Of a stretch of DNA of 64,000 nt, positions 13,156 to 22,680 are shown one piece after another. How positions within the stretch are numbered: the stretch's first letter is position 1; the number at the start of each line of letters is the position of its first letter. The position numbers and the translations under genes are program-made. This DNA comes from Mycobacterium sp. M26 (GTDB taxonomy: Bacteria; Actinomycetota; Actinomycetes; Mycobacteriales; Mycobacteriaceae). Under the pieces are notes generated by a model. It was not told the origin of the DNA, made no database searches, and was given only the letters and a program-made list of their open reading frames with translations. The stretch spans positions 1,959,716 through 2,023,715 of the forward strand of contig NZ_LN929908.1 of the NCBI RefSeq assembly GCF_001494595.1, written 5' to 3'.

Positions 13156-14340
13156 ATGAAGATGTCAGCGCTCCTCTCGCGAAATACCAGTGCACGCCCA
13201 GGTGTGACGGGGACAGCCCGCGTCGACCGCGACATCGACCGACTGCTGCGGCGGGTCGGGGCGGGCGACATCGTGGTGCTCGACATCCTGGACCTGGACC
13301 GGATGACCGCCGACGCGCTGGTGGACGCCCGGATCGCCGGAGTGGTCAACGTCTCGCCCTCGATCTCAGGGCGCTACCCGAACCTGGGCCCCGAGGTGTT
13401 GGTGGCCAACAACATCGCCCTGATCGACAGCGTCGGCGACGAGGCCTTCAAGAAGATCAAGGACGGCGCCAAGATCCGGCTGCATAACGGCGGCGTGTAC
13501 GCCGGTGACCGTCGCCTGGTGCACGGTGTGGAGCGCAGCGACGAAGAGATCGCCGACCTCATGCACGACGCCAAGACCGGGCTGGTCGCGCATCTGGAAG
13601 CCTTCGCGGGCAACACGATCGAGTTCATCCGCAGCGAGAGCCCGCTGCTGATCGACGGGATCGGCATCCCCGATATCGACGTCGACGTCTTTCGCCGCCA
13701 CGTCGTCGTGGTCGCTGACGGAGCCGGCGCCGAAGACGACCTCAAGGCGCTCAAGCCGTTCATCAAGGAGTATCAGCCGGTCCTGGTCGGTGTCGGTGCC
13801 GGCGCTGACATCCTGCACAAGTCCGGCTACCGGCCCGCGCTGATCGTCGGCAATCCCGACTCGATGAGCGCCGACGTGCTCAAGTGCGGCGCCCAGGTGG
13901 TGCTGCCCGCCGACGCCGACGGCCACGCCGTCGGTCTCGAGCGCATCCAGGACCTCGGCATCGGAGCCATGACGTTCCCGGCCGCGGGGTCGGCCGCCGA
14001 CCTGGCCCTGCTACTGGTCGACCACCACGGTGCGTCGCTGATCGTCACCGCAGGCCACTCGGCCACCATCGAGGAGTTCTTCGACCGCTCCCGTCAGCAG
14101 AGCAACCCGTCGACCTTCCTGACCCGGCTCAAGGTCGGCGAGAAGCTGGTCGATGCGAAAGCTGTTGCCACGCTGTACCGCAACCACATCTCCGGCGGTG
14201 CCATCGCCATGCTGGTGCTGGCGGTGTTGTTCGCGATCATCGCCGCGCTGTGGGTGTCGCGAGCCGACGCGGTGGTGATCGACTGGATCGTGACCTACTG
14301 GAACCGCTTCACGCTGTGGGTGCAGGGCTGGGTGACATAG
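13156..14340 (+). CDS. steA: SteA-like septal envelope protein (Rv1697-like)
   Basis: A 394-residue protein with a cytoplasmic domain annotated in the family as thiamin-pyrophosphokinase-like. One transmembrane helix lies near the C-terminus (IAMLVLAVLFAIIAALWV, about residues 353-370), with a short tail after it. In Corynebacterium the orthologue SteA works with SteB in septal envelope remodelling and daughter-cell separation. The ATG at 13156 is chosen over the upstream in-frame GTG at 13087, which would read through the hexamer array. It is immediately followed by mctB/steB. Confidence 0.8.
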   Translation: MKMSALLSRNTSARPGVTGTARVDRDIDRLLRRVGAGDIVVLDILDLDRMTADALVDARIAGVVNVSPSISGRYPNLGPEVLVANNIALIDSVGDEAFKKIKDGAKIRLHNGGVYAGDRRLVHGVERSDEEIADLMHDAKTGLVAHLEAFAGNTIEFIRSESPLLIDGIGIPDIDVDVFRRHVVVVADGAGAEDDLKALKPFIKEYQPVLVGVGAGADILHKSGYRPALIVGNPDSMSADVLKCGAQVVLPADADGHAVGLERIQDLGIGAMTFPAAGSAADLALLLVDHHGASLIVTAGHSATIEEFFDRSRQQSNPSTFLTRLKVGEKLVDAKAVATLYRNHISGGAIAMLVLAVLFAIIAALWVSRADAVVIDWIVTYWNRFTLWVQGWVT

Positions 14341-14371
14341 CCCGGCCGCAGAGCAGAAAGGCTCATCGGCT

Positions 14372-15310
14372 GTGATTTCGCTACGCCACCATGCCATTTC
14401 ACTGGCAGCGGTGTTTCTCGCCCTGGCCCTCGGGGTCGTCCTCGGCTCCGGGTTGCTCTCCGATACGTTGCTGTCCGGGCTGCGCAGTGAGAAGCAGGAT
14501 CTGGCCAACCAGATCAATGCACTCACCGATCAGCGCAACGCGCTCAACGAAAAGCTGGGCGCCGCCAACGAATTCGACACCCAGATGTCGGGCCGGATCG
14601 TGCGTGACGCGCTCGCCGGCAAGACGGTGGTGCTCTTCCGCACCCCTGATGCCGACGACGACGACGTCGAGGCGATGAGCCGGGTGGTCGGGCAGGCCGG
14701 CGGCGCGGTGACCGGGACGGTGGCGCTGACCCAGGAGTTCGTCGACGCCAACTCCGCCGAGAAGCTGCGCACGGTCGTCAGCTCGTCGCTGCCGGCCGGC
14801 GCCCAGCTCAGCACCACGATGGTCGACCAGGGGTCACAGGCCGGTGACCTGCTCGGCATCGCCCTGTTGATCAACCGCAACCCGGAGATCAAGCCGGTCG
14901 ACGACCAGCAGCGCGACACCGTGCTGGCCGCCATGCGCGAGACCGGCTTCCTGGCCTATCAGGGCGACCATGTCGGTGCTGCCAACACCGCGGTCATCGT
15001 CACCGGGGGCGCGCTGGGCGACGACGCCGGCAACCAGGGCTCCACCGTCGCGCGTTTCGCGGCGGGGCTGGCCCCGCATGGCACCGGCACCGTCCTGGCC
15101 GGTCGCGACGGCTCGGCCACCGGAACCTCGGCGATCGCGGTGACCCGCGCCGACGCCGGTATGGCCGCCGCGGTGACCACCGTCGACGACATCGGGCTGG
15201 AGTCCGGCCGGATCACGAGCGTCCTGGCGCTGCAGAAACTGATCGGCGGCGCACCCGCGGGGCAGTTCGGGACCGGGCCGGGCGCCGCCTCGCTGACGGT
15301 TCCGCAGTAG
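14372..15310 (+). CDS. mctB: MctB/SteB, channel-associated envelope protein (Rv1698-like)
   Basis: A 312-residue protein with one N-terminal membrane anchor (AAVFLALALGVVLGSGLL, about residues 10-27), then a coiled coil (about 35-65) and an alanine/glycine-rich periplasmic domain. The M. tuberculosis protein Rv1698 (MctB) limits copper accumulation, and the corynebacterial orthologue SteB partners SteA. Both roles are known for the family and not proven here. The GTG start has AAAGG ten bases upstream. Confidence 0.85.
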   Translation: MISLRHHAISLAAVFLALALGVVLGSGLLSDTLLSGLRSEKQDLANQINALTDQRNALNEKLGAANEFDTQMSGRIVRDALAGKTVVLFRTPDADDDDVEAMSRVVGQAGGAVTGTVALTQEFVDANSAEKLRTVVSSSLPAGAQLSTTMVDQGSQAGDLLGIALLINRNPEIKPVDDQQRDTVLAAMRETGFLAYQGDHVGAANTAVIVTGGALGDDAGNQGSTVARFAAGLAPHGTGTVLAGRDGSATGTSAIAVTRADAGMAAAVTTVDDIGLESGRITSVLALQKLIGGAPAGQFGTGPGAASLTVPQ

Positions 15311-15476
15311 CGGCAGGCGTAGCAGGGACGTAACGCAGCCCACTGGCGTGTTAGCGACGGCTTGTCGGCGTCGGTGTTAAGGTGAGTTTCCGTGGGTCGG
15401 CAGGCCCCAACTAGGTCTCGAACCCCTGTCAAGATCTGGAAAACCAAGCCCTGCGCCGTCATCACGGAGGTTGCTC

Positions 15477-17249
15477 TTGCCACCATTGCGCAAGCACCCA
15501 CAGACCGCGACCAAGCATCTCTTCGTCACGGGCGGTGTGGTTTCGTCGCTCGGCAAGGGTCTCACCGCGAGCAGCCTCGGTCAGTTGCTGACCGCGCGCG
15601 GCCTGCAGGTGACGATGCAGAAACTCGACCCGTACCTCAATGTGGACCCGGGCACCATGAACCCGTTCCAGCACGGTGAGGTGTTCGTCACCGAGGACGG
15701 TGCCGAGACCGATCTCGACGTCGGCCACTACGAGCGCTTCCTGGACCGGGATCTGTCGCAGTCGGCCAATGTGACCACCGGTCAGGTGTATTCGACCGTG
15801 ATCGCCAAGGAACGCCGCGGCGAGTATCTGGGCGACACCGTGCAGGTGATCCCGCACATCACCGACGAGATCAAGCGCCGGATCATGGCGATGGCCCTGC
15901 CCGATGCCTCCGGAAACCGTCCCGATGTGGTGATCACCGAGATCGGCGGCACCGTCGGCGACATCGAGTCGCTGCCGTTCCTGGAGGCCGCCCGCCAGGT
16001 CCGCCACGAGGTCGGCCGGGAGAACTGCTTCTTCCTGCACGTCTCGCTGGTGCCGTACCTGGCCCCCTCCGGTGAGCTGAAGACCAAGCCGACCCAGCAC
16101 TCGGTGGCCGCGCTGCGCAGCATCGGCATCTCCCCGGACGCGCTGATCCTGCGCTGCGACCGCGACGTCCCTGAACCGCTGAAGAACAAGATCGCGCTCA
16201 TGTGCGACGTCGACATCGACGGTGTGATCTCCACCCCCGACGCGCGGTCGATCTACGACATCCCCAAGGTGCTGCACCGCGAGGAGCTCGACGCCTACGT
16301 GGTGCGCCGGCTGAACCTGCCGTTCCGCGACGTCGACTGGTCGGAGTGGGACGACCTGCTGCGCCGGGTGCACGAGCCCAAAGAGACCGTGCGAATCGCG
16401 TTGGTGGGCAAGTACGTTGACCTGTCAGATGCCTACCTGTCGGTGGCCGAGGCACTGCGCGCCGGTGGATTCGCGCACCGCGCCAAGGTTGAGATGCGCT
16501 GGGTGGCCTCCGACGACTGCGAAACCGACAGTGGTGCAGCCGCCGCCCTCGACGATGTGCATGCGGTGCTGATTCCCGGCGGTTTCGGCATCCGCGGTAT
16601 CGAGGGAAAGATCGGTGCCATCCGCTATGCGCGGCACCGCGGACTGCCGGTGCTCGGCCTGTGTCTGGGTCTGCAGTGCATTGTGATCGAGGCGGCCCGC
16701 TCGGTCGGCCTGACCGAGGCGAACTCGGCCGAATTCGACCCGGGCACACCGGATCCGGTGATCTCGACGATGGCTGATCAGCGTGATGCGGTGGCTGGCG
16801 AGGCCGATCTGGGCGGCACCATGCGGCTGGGGGCGTACCCCGCCGTGCTGGAATCCGGGTCGATCGTGGCAGAGGCTTACGACTCCACCCGGGTGTCGGA
16901 ACGTCATCGGCACCGCTACGAGGTCAACAACGCCTACCGCGACCAGATCGCCGAAAGCGGGCTGAAGTTCTCCGGTACCTCACCGGACGGGCACCTCGTC
17001 GAGTTCGTCGAGTACCCGCGTGAGGTTCACCCGTTCCTGGTCGGCACCCAGGCACACCCCGAGCTCAAGAGCCGCCCGACCCGTCCGCACCCGTTGTTCG
17101 TCGCCTTCGTCGGCGCGGCCATCGATTACAAGGCGGCCGAACGGCTTCCGGTGGAGATCCCCGAGCAGAATTCCAACGGCAAGGAGCATCCCGACCCCGC
17201 GGCACAGGCGCTGCCCGATCAGGTTCCAGAACACGTCACCCGTGGCTAA
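15477..17249 (+). CDS. pyrG: CTP synthase
   Basis: Converts UTP to CTP with glutamine as nitrogen donor. The synthetase domain starts with TKHLFVTGGVVSSLGKG (P-loop) and holds KLDPYLNVDPGTMNPFQHGEV. The C-terminal glutamine amidotransferase domain has the nucleophile in GLCLGLQC and the H-E pair near GTQAHPELKSRP. TTG at 15477 has GGAGG six bases upstream and is preferred over the TTG at 15471; the protein is 590 residues. The 160-base gap before it suggests its own promoter. Confidence 0.95.
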   Translation: MPPLRKHPQTATKHLFVTGGVVSSLGKGLTASSLGQLLTARGLQVTMQKLDPYLNVDPGTMNPFQHGEVFVTEDGAETDLDVGHYERFLDRDLSQSANVTTGQVYSTVIAKERRGEYLGDTVQVIPHITDEIKRRIMAMALPDASGNRPDVVITEIGGTVGDIESLPFLEAARQVRHEVGRENCFFLHVSLVPYLAPSGELKTKPTQHSVAALRSIGISPDALILRCDRDVPEPLKNKIALMCDVDIDGVISTPDARSIYDIPKVLHREELDAYVVRRLNLPFRDVDWSEWDDLLRRVHEPKETVRIALVGKYVDLSDAYLSVAEALRAGGFAHRAKVEMRWVASDDCETDSGAAAALDDVHAVLIPGGFGIRGIEGKIGAIRYARHRGLPVLGLCLGLQCIVIEAARSVGLTEANSAEFDPGTPDPVISTMADQRDAVAGEADLGGTMRLGAYPAVLESGSIVAEAYDSTRVSERHRHRYEVNNAYRDQIAESGLKFSGTSPDGHLVEFVEYPREVHPFLVGTQAHPELKSRPTRPHPLFVAFVGAAIDYKAAERLPVEIPEQNSNGKEHPDPAAQALPDQVPEHVTRG

Positions 17250-17865
17250 CCACGATTTCGACACCGTCTTCTCTGAAACCGTTTACCGCGGAAAGATTCT
17301 CGCGTTGCGCACCGACGAGGTGCGGATGCCCGGCGGCAACACCGCCATCCGGGAGGTCGTCGAGCACTTCGGTGCCGTCGCCGTCGTCGCCGTGGACCAG
17401 GACCGCCGCGTCGCGATGGTCTATCAGTACCGCCACCCGGTGGGCCGGCGGCTGTGGGAACTGCCCGCCGGCCTTCTCGACGCGGCAGGCGAAGACCCTG
17501 CGGTCACTGCCGCCCGGGAGTTGCACGAAGAGGCCGGTCTGGCCGCCGAGCACTGGAGCGTGCTGGCCGACATGGTCACCTCGCCGGGGTTCAGCGATGA
17601 GGCTGTGCGGGTCTATCTGGCCCGCGGGCTGACTCACGTCGGCCGGCCCGAAGCCGATGACGAGGAAGCCGACCTCACGCTGCACTGGTTCGACATCGAG
17701 CACGCCGCGCAGCGGGTGCTGGCTGGTGAGATCGTCAATTCCATTGCTGCCGTGGGTATTCTGGCCGCCCACGCGGTGATCGTCGACGGCGAACCGACCC
17801 GCCCGGTGGATGTCGAGTGGCCCGACCGGCCGACCGCGTTCGCCGCCCATCGGGAGGGCTCGTGA
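17242..17865 (+). CDS. Nudix hydrolase, ADP-ribose pyrophosphatase type (Rv1700-like)
   Basis: A 207-residue Nudix protein. The Nudix box spans GLLDAAGEDP to ARELHEEAGL with the REx2EE metal-binding core (RELHEEAG). The family member Rv1700 hydrolyses ADP-ribose, and the length matches it. The GTG start overlaps the pyrG stop by eight bases, and the stop overlaps the xerD start, so the three genes are probably translated in series. Confidence 0.88.
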   Translation: MANHDFDTVFSETVYRGKILALRTDEVRMPGGNTAIREVVEHFGAVAVVAVDQDRRVAMVYQYRHPVGRRLWELPAGLLDAAGEDPAVTAARELHEEAGLAAEHWSVLADMVTSPGFSDEAVRVYLARGLTHVGRPEADDEEADLTLHWFDIEHAAQRVLAGEIVNSIAAVGILAAHAVIVDGEPTRPVDVEWPDRPTAFAAHREGS

Positions 17866-18809
17866 CCACATTTCACGTTGCCGCCCTCGACGGGCAGCTG
17901 CAGGGCTACCTCGATCACCTCACCATCGAGCGTGGCGTGGCGGCCAACACCATCAGCTCCTACCGCCGTGATCTGCGCCGCTATGCCGAGCACCTGACCC
18001 AGCGGGGGATCGACGACCTGCGCAATGTCACCGAAAACGACGTCAGCGACTTCCTGGTGGCGCTGCGCCGCGGTGATCCCGAGGCCGGGGTGACCCCGCT
18101 GTCGGCGGTGTCGGCGGCCCGTGCGCTGATCGCGGTGCGCGGCCTGCATCGGTTCGCCGCCTCGGAGGGCATCATCGACCTCGACGTCGCCCGCGCGGTC
18201 AAGCCGCCGACCCCGAGCCGGCGGCTGCCCAAGAGCCTGAGCCTGGACGAGGTGCTGGCCCTGCTCGACGGTGCCGGTGGTGACGAGCCCTCGGACGGAC
18301 CGCTGACGCTGCGCAACCGGGCCCTGCTCGAACTGCTGTACTCGACCGGCGCGCGGATCTCCGAGGCCGTCGGTCTGGACCTCGACGATGTCGACACCGA
18401 GGCCCGCTCGGTGCTGCTGCGCGGGAAGGGCGGCAAGCAGCGCCTGGTGCCGGTCGGCAGGCCGGCGATTGCTGCACTGGACGCCTACCTGGTGCGTGGC
18501 CGCCCGGACCTGGCCCGGCGGGGCCGCGGCACCCCGGCGATCTTCCTCAACGCCCGCGGCGGTCGGCTGTCCCGGCAAAGCGCGTGGCAGGTGCTGCAGG
18601 ACGCGGCCGAACGGGCCGGTATCACCGCGGCGGTGTCCCCGCATACGCTGCGGCACTCGTTCGCCACCCACCTGCTCGACGGCGGCGCCGACGTTCGCGT
18701 GGTCCAGGAACTACTCGGGCACGCCTCGGTGACCACCACCCAGATCTACACCCTGGTCACGGTGCATGCGCTGCGCGAGGTCTGGGCCGGGGCCCACCCA
18801 CGAGCGTGA
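17862..18809 (+). CDS. xerD: Tyrosine recombinase XerD
   Basis: A 315-residue site-specific recombinase that resolves chromosome dimers at dif together with XerC. The N-terminal SAM-like domain covers about residues 8-95. The catalytic domain shows the first arginine in STGARISE, the H-x-L-R box in PHTLRHSFATHLL and the nucleophilic tyrosine in TTQIYT. GTG at 17862 overlaps the Nudix stop (GTGA). Housekeeping context rules out an integron or phage integrase. Confidence 0.94.
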   Translation: MTTFHVAALDGQLQGYLDHLTIERGVAANTISSYRRDLRRYAEHLTQRGIDDLRNVTENDVSDFLVALRRGDPEAGVTPLSAVSAARALIAVRGLHRFAASEGIIDLDVARAVKPPTPSRRLPKSLSLDEVLALLDGAGGDEPSDGPLTLRNRALLELLYSTGARISEAVGLDLDDVDTEARSVLLRGKGGKQRLVPVGRPAIAALDAYLVRGRPDLARRGRGTPAIFLNARGGRLSRQSAWQVLQDAAERAGITAAVSPHTLRHSFATHLLDGGADVRVVQELLGHASVTTTQIYTLVTVHALREVWAGAHPRA

Positions 18810-18846
18810 TGTCACCGGTATGGCTCTCGGGGAAACAACAGATGGA

Positions 18847-18852
18847 TAGACT
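18847..18852 (+). promoter_or_regulatory. Possible -10 element before the parA-like gene
   Basis: TAGACT at 18847-18852 is a good mycobacterial -10 sequence in the 91-base gap between xerD and the parA-like gene. No convincing -35 hexamer lies 16-18 bases upstream. The RBS GGGGGG (18888-18893) precedes the GTG at 18901. Confidence 0.35.
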
Positions 18853-18900
18853 TGCGCGGATGTTCACGCCGCCGATGTGCCTGTTCCGGGGGGCTTGGGC

Positions 18901-19764
18901 GTGACCGACGAGGCAGACGACGACGCACCGATCGGTCTCACCGGCCGCCCGCCCCGCACCATTCCCGCTCCCGCACCGCTGACCTCCCACGGTCCGGCGC
19001 GGGTCATCTCCATGTGTAACCAGAAGGGTGGCGTCGGCAAGACCACCTCGACGATCAACCTCGGCGCCGCGCTCGCCGAGTACGGCCGCCGGGTTCTGCT
19101 GGTCGACCTCGACCCCCAGGGCGCGCTGTCCGCGGGTCTGGGCGTGCCGCATTACGAGCTGGCGCAGACCGTGCACAACCTGATGGTCGAGCCGCGGGTC
19201 AGCATCGACGACGTCCTGATCCATACCCGGGTCAAGGGCCTGGACCTGGTGCCCAGCAATATCGACCTGTCGGCGGCCGAAATCCAGCTGGTCAACGAGG
19301 TGGGCCGGGAGCAGACCCTGGCCCGCGCACTGCACCCAGTGATCGACCGCTACGACTACATCCTCATCGACTGCCAGCCGTCTCTGGGCCTGCTCACCGT
19401 CAACGCGCTGGCCTGCTCGGACGGGGTGATCATCCCGACCGAATGCGAGTACTTCTCGCTGCGCGGCCTGGCCCTGCTCACCGACACCGTCGACAAGGTC
19501 CGCGACCGGCTCAATCCGCGGCTGGCCATCAGCGGCATCCTGATCACCCGTTTCGACACCCGCACCGTCAACGCACGCGAGGTGATGGCGCGGGTGATGG
19601 AACGCTTCGGGGATCTGGTGTTCGACACCGTCATCACCCGGACCGTGCGTTTCCCCGAGACCAGTGTGGCCGGTGAGCCCATCACCACGTGGGCCCCGAA
19701 ATCGGCTGGCGCACAGGCGTACCGATCGCTGGCCCGTGAGGTCATCGACCGCTTCGGCAAGTGA
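18901..19764 (+). CDS. ParA-family ATPase (Rv1708-like)
   Basis: A 287-residue deviant-Walker ATPase with NQKGGVGKTTSTINLG at about residue 39, LVDLDPQG and the switch region LIDCQPSLGLLTVNAL. It lacks a ParB partner next to it and instead precedes scpA and scpB, so a role in chromosome organisation with the SMC-Scp condensin is inferred. GTG at 18901 with the G-rich RBS is preferred over the in-frame start at 18877. It follows xerD directly, without the intervening genes found in M. tuberculosis. Confidence 0.88.
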   Translation: MTDEADDDAPIGLTGRPPRTIPAPAPLTSHGPARVISMCNQKGGVGKTTSTINLGAALAEYGRRVLLVDLDPQGALSAGLGVPHYELAQTVHNLMVEPRVSIDDVLIHTRVKGLDLVPSNIDLSAAEIQLVNEVGREQTLARALHPVIDRYDYILIDCQPSLGLLTVNALACSDGVIIPTECEYFSLRGLALLTDTVDKVRDRLNPRLAISGILITRFDTRTVNAREVMARVMERFGDLVFDTVITRTVRFPETSVAGEPITTWAPKSAGAQAYRSLAREVIDRFGK

Positions 19765-20573
19765 CCGCCGAGCCCGCGCCGGACAAGGGTGGTTTCCGCG
19801 TCCGGCTGACCAACTTCGAGGGCCCGTTCGATCTGCTGCTGCAGCTGATCTTCGCGCACCGGATGGACGTCACCGAGGTGGCGCTGCATCAGGTCACCGA
19901 CGAGTTCATCGCCTACACCAAGGAGATCGGGCCCGAACTCGAACTCGACGAGACCACCGCATTCCTGGTGATTGCCGCCACACTGCTGGACCTCAAGGCG
20001 GCTCGGCTCTTGCCGGCCGGCGAGGTGCACGACGAGGAGGACCTGGCGCTGCTGGAGGTGCGCGACCTCTTGTTCGCGAGGCTGCTGCAGTACCGGGCGT
20101 TCAAGCATGTCGCAGAGATGTTCGCCGAACTGGAGGCGGCCGCGCTGCGCAGCTACCCGCGCTCGGTGACCCTCGAGGAGCGCTACAACGACCTGCTGCC
20201 CGAGGTCATGCTGGGTGTCGACGCCGCCAGCTTCGCCCAGATCGCGGCCGCCGCATTCACCCCGCGGCCGGTGCCGACGGTGCGCACCGACCATCTGCAC
20301 GAACAACAGGTGTCGGTGCCCGAGCAGGCCGAGCGGCTGCTGGAGTTCCTGGAGCGGCGCGGGGTGGGGCAGTGGGCGTCGTTCAAAGAGTTGATCGCCG
20401 ACTGTGACGCACCCATGCAGATCGTCGGACGCTTCCTGGCGCTGCTCGAATTGTTCCGTTCCCGGGCGGTAGCATTCGAGCAGTCAGAACCGCTTGGTGT
20501 GCTCCAAGTTTCGTGGACCGGGGACCGGCTGGTGAATGAAGAGCTGGTCAAAGCCGAGTGGGAAGAAGAGTAA
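19761..20573 (+). CDS. scpA: Segregation and condensation protein A
   Basis: The kleisin subunit that bridges the SMC heads. The family start FRVRLTNFEGPFDLLLQLI is evident near residue 11, followed by HRMDVTEVALHQVTDEF and a helical middle, with a winged-helix C-terminus. It has 270 residues. The GTG overlaps the stop of the parA-like gene (GTGA). scpB follows seven bases downstream. Confidence 0.94.
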   Translation: MTAEPAPDKGGFRVRLTNFEGPFDLLLQLIFAHRMDVTEVALHQVTDEFIAYTKEIGPELELDETTAFLVIAATLLDLKAARLLPAGEVHDEEDLALLEVRDLLFARLLQYRAFKHVAEMFAELEAAALRSYPRSVTLEERYNDLLPEVMLGVDAASFAQIAAAAFTPRPVPTVRTDHLHEQQVSVPEQAERLLEFLERRGVGQWASFKELIADCDAPMQIVGRFLALLELFRSRAVAFEQSEPLGVLQVSWTGDRLVNEELVKAEWEEE

Positions 20574-20580
20574 GCCGACC

Positions 20581-21270
20581 ATGACCGACGAAGTACCCGA
20601 TATCGACCTGGGTATCGACGTTGCCCATGCCGAATTGGACGACGACGAACTGACCCGGGTGCTCGAGGCACTGCTGTTAGTTGTCGACACCCCGGTCAGC
20701 GCCCAGACTCTGGCCTCGGTGACCGAGCAGCCGCTGGATCGGATAAGTACCAAGCTGGAGACTCTGGCCGGCGAGCTCACCGAGCGCGACAGCGGTATCG
20801 AGCTGCGGGAAGCCGGCGGTGGCTGGCGGATGTACACCCGCGCGCGGTTCGCCCCGTATGTGGAGCGCCTGCTGCTCGACGGGTCGCGCTCCAAGCTGAC
20901 CCGCGCCGCCCTGGAGACCCTGGCGGTGGTGGCCTACCGCCAGCCGGTGACCCGGGCCCGGGTCAGCGCGGTGCGCGGGGTCAATGTCGACGCGGTGATC
21001 CGCACCCTGGTGGCTCGCGGGCTGATCACCGAGGCCGGCACCGACGAGGACAGCGGTGCCACCACGTTCGCCACCACCGAACTGTTCCTGGAGCGCCTCG
21101 GTCTGACCTCGCTGACCGACCTGCCGGATATCGCGCCGCTGCTGCCGGATGTCGACGTGATCGATGACCTCAGCGAAACCCTGGACAGCGAGCCGCGTTT
21201 CGCCAAACTCTCCGGAGGCGGGCAATCCGCCGGACCGGCCGTTGCCTTCGATGTGGATACCGATGCCTGA
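20581..21270 (+). CDS. scpB: Segregation and condensation protein B
   Basis: Forms a dimer that binds ScpA in the SMC condensin. Two winged-helix domains are seen: ELTRVLEALLLVVDTPVSAQ at about residue 22 and the family hallmark LETLAVVAYRQPVTRARVSAVRG at about 109-130. It has 229 residues. ATG at 20581 is chosen because the upstream frame lies inside scpA. An acidic tail of about 40 residues ends the protein. Confidence 0.94.
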   Translation: MTDEVPDIDLGIDVAHAELDDDELTRVLEALLLVVDTPVSAQTLASVTEQPLDRISTKLETLAGELTERDSGIELREAGGGWRMYTRARFAPYVERLLLDGSRSKLTRAALETLAVVAYRQPVTRARVSAVRGVNVDAVIRTLVARGLITEAGTDEDSGATTFATTELFLERLGLTSLTDLPDIAPLLPDVDVIDDLSETLDSEPRFAKLSGGGQSAGPAVAFDVDTDA

Positions 21271-22006
21271 ACCAGAAGGCGTACGCCTGCAAAAAGTCTT
21301 GTCCCAGGCCGGAATTGCCTCCCGGCGGGTCGCCGAGCGGATGATCATGGACGGCCGGGTGGAGGTCGACGGCCACATCGTCACCGAACTGGGCACCCGG
21401 GTGGACCCCGATGCTGCCGACATCCGGGTGGACGGCAGCCGCATCGTGCTCGATGACTCGATGGTGTATCTGGCGCTCAATAAGCCCAAGGGTATGCATT
21501 CGACGATGTCGGATGACCGGGGGCGACCGTGCATCGGTGATCTGGTGGAACACCGGGTGCGCGGTAACAAGAAGCTGTTCCACGTCGGCCGGCTCGACGC
21601 CGACACCGAGGGACTGTTGCTACTGACGAACGACGGTGAACTGGCGCACCGGTTGATGCATCCGTCCTATGAGGTGCCCAAGACCTACCTGGCGACGGTG
21701 ACCGGTTCGGTGCCAAGGGGTTTGGGCAAGACGCTGCGGGCCGGGATCGAACTGGAGGACGGACCGGCAGCGGTCGATGATTTCGCGGTGGTCGATGCCG
21801 TGCCGGGAAAGACGCTGGTGCGGTTGACCCTGCACGAGGGACGCAAGCGGATCGTGCGCCGGCTGCTGGCCGCGGCCGGATATCCGGTGGAGTCGCTGGT
21901 GCGCACCGAACTCGGTGCGGTGGCGCTCGGGGAGCAGCGGCCGGGCAGCATCCGGGCGCTGACCCGCAAAGAAGTGGGCGACCTGTACAAGGCGGTTGGG
22001 CTGTGA
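21263..22006 (+). CDS. rluB: 23S rRNA pseudouridine synthase RluB-type (Rv1711-like)
   Basis: A 247-residue RsuA/RluB-family enzyme. An N-terminal S4 domain (VRLQKVLSQAGIASRR) is followed by the catalytic GRLDADTEGLLLLTNDGEL with its essential aspartate, and by KPKGMHST. It would isomerise a uridine in the 23S peptidyl-transferase region. ATG 21263 overlaps the scpB stop by eight bases; ATG 21251 is an alternative. Its stop overlaps the cmk start (GTGA). Confidence 0.92.
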   Translation: MPEPEGVRLQKVLSQAGIASRRVAERMIMDGRVEVDGHIVTELGTRVDPDAADIRVDGSRIVLDDSMVYLALNKPKGMHSTMSDDRGRPCIGDLVEHRVRGNKKLFHVGRLDADTEGLLLLTNDGELAHRLMHPSYEVPKTYLATVTGSVPRGLGKTLRAGIELEDGPAAVDDFAVVDAVPGKTLVRLTLHEGRKRIVRRLLAAAGYPVESLVRTELGAVALGEQRPGSIRALTRKEVGDLYKAVGL

Positions 22007-22680
22007 ACGTGATCGTGGCGGTCGATGGACCTGCCGGTACCGGAAAGTCCTCGGTATCAAGGGGTTTGGCGCGCGCCCTGGGGGCCCGCTACCTCGACAC
22101 CGGGGCGATGTACCGGATCGTGACGCTGGCGATGCTGCGCGCCGAGGTGGATCTGGATGATCCCGCGGCGATCGCCGCGGTCTCCGATGTGCCGCTGTCG
22201 GTGGGTCACGACCCGGATGTGGACCGCGCTTACCTTGCCGGCGAGGATGTGTCGGCCGAGATCCGGGGTGACGCGGTGACCCGGGCGGTGTCGGCCGTCT
22301 CGGCGGTGCCGCAGGTGCGCGAGAAGCTGGTGGCGTTGCAGCGCGAACTGGCTTCTGGCTCCGACAACGTCGTCGTCGAAGGCCGTGACATCGGCACCGT
22401 CGTGCTGCCCGACGCCGACGTCAAGATCTTCCTCACCGCCTCGGCCGAGACCAGGGCCCGGCGCCGCAACGACCAGAACATCCGGTCCGGTCTGGGCGAT
22501 GACTACGAAACCGTGCTGGCCGATGTGCGCCGCCGCGACCATCTGGATTCCACCCGCGCGGTGTCACCGCTGCGACCCGCCGAAGACGCCCTGATCGTCG
22601 ACACCAGCGACATGACCCAGGACCAGGTGGTGGCCCGGTTGGTCGAACTGGTCGAGCAACGAAGCGGAGCGATGCGATGA
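22003..22680 (+). CDS. cmk: Cytidylate kinase
   Basis: Phosphorylates CMP/dCMP. The P-loop GPAGTGKSS is at residues 8-16, YLDTGAMYR follows at about 30, and VVVEGRDIGTVVLPDA and the lid ETRARRR are present. It has 225 residues and a GTG start. The last four bases overlap der (ATGA). It is in the same order as Rv1712-Rv1713. Confidence 0.96.
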   Translation: MNVIVAVDGPAGTGKSSVSRGLARALGARYLDTGAMYRIVTLAMLRAEVDLDDPAAIAAVSDVPLSVGHDPDVDRAYLAGEDVSAEIRGDAVTRAVSAVSAVPQVREKLVALQRELASGSDNVVVEGRDIGTVVLPDADVKIFLTASAETRARRRNDQNIRSGLGDDYETVLADVRRRDHLDSTRAVSPLRPAEDALIVDTSDMTQDQVVARLVELVEQRSGAMR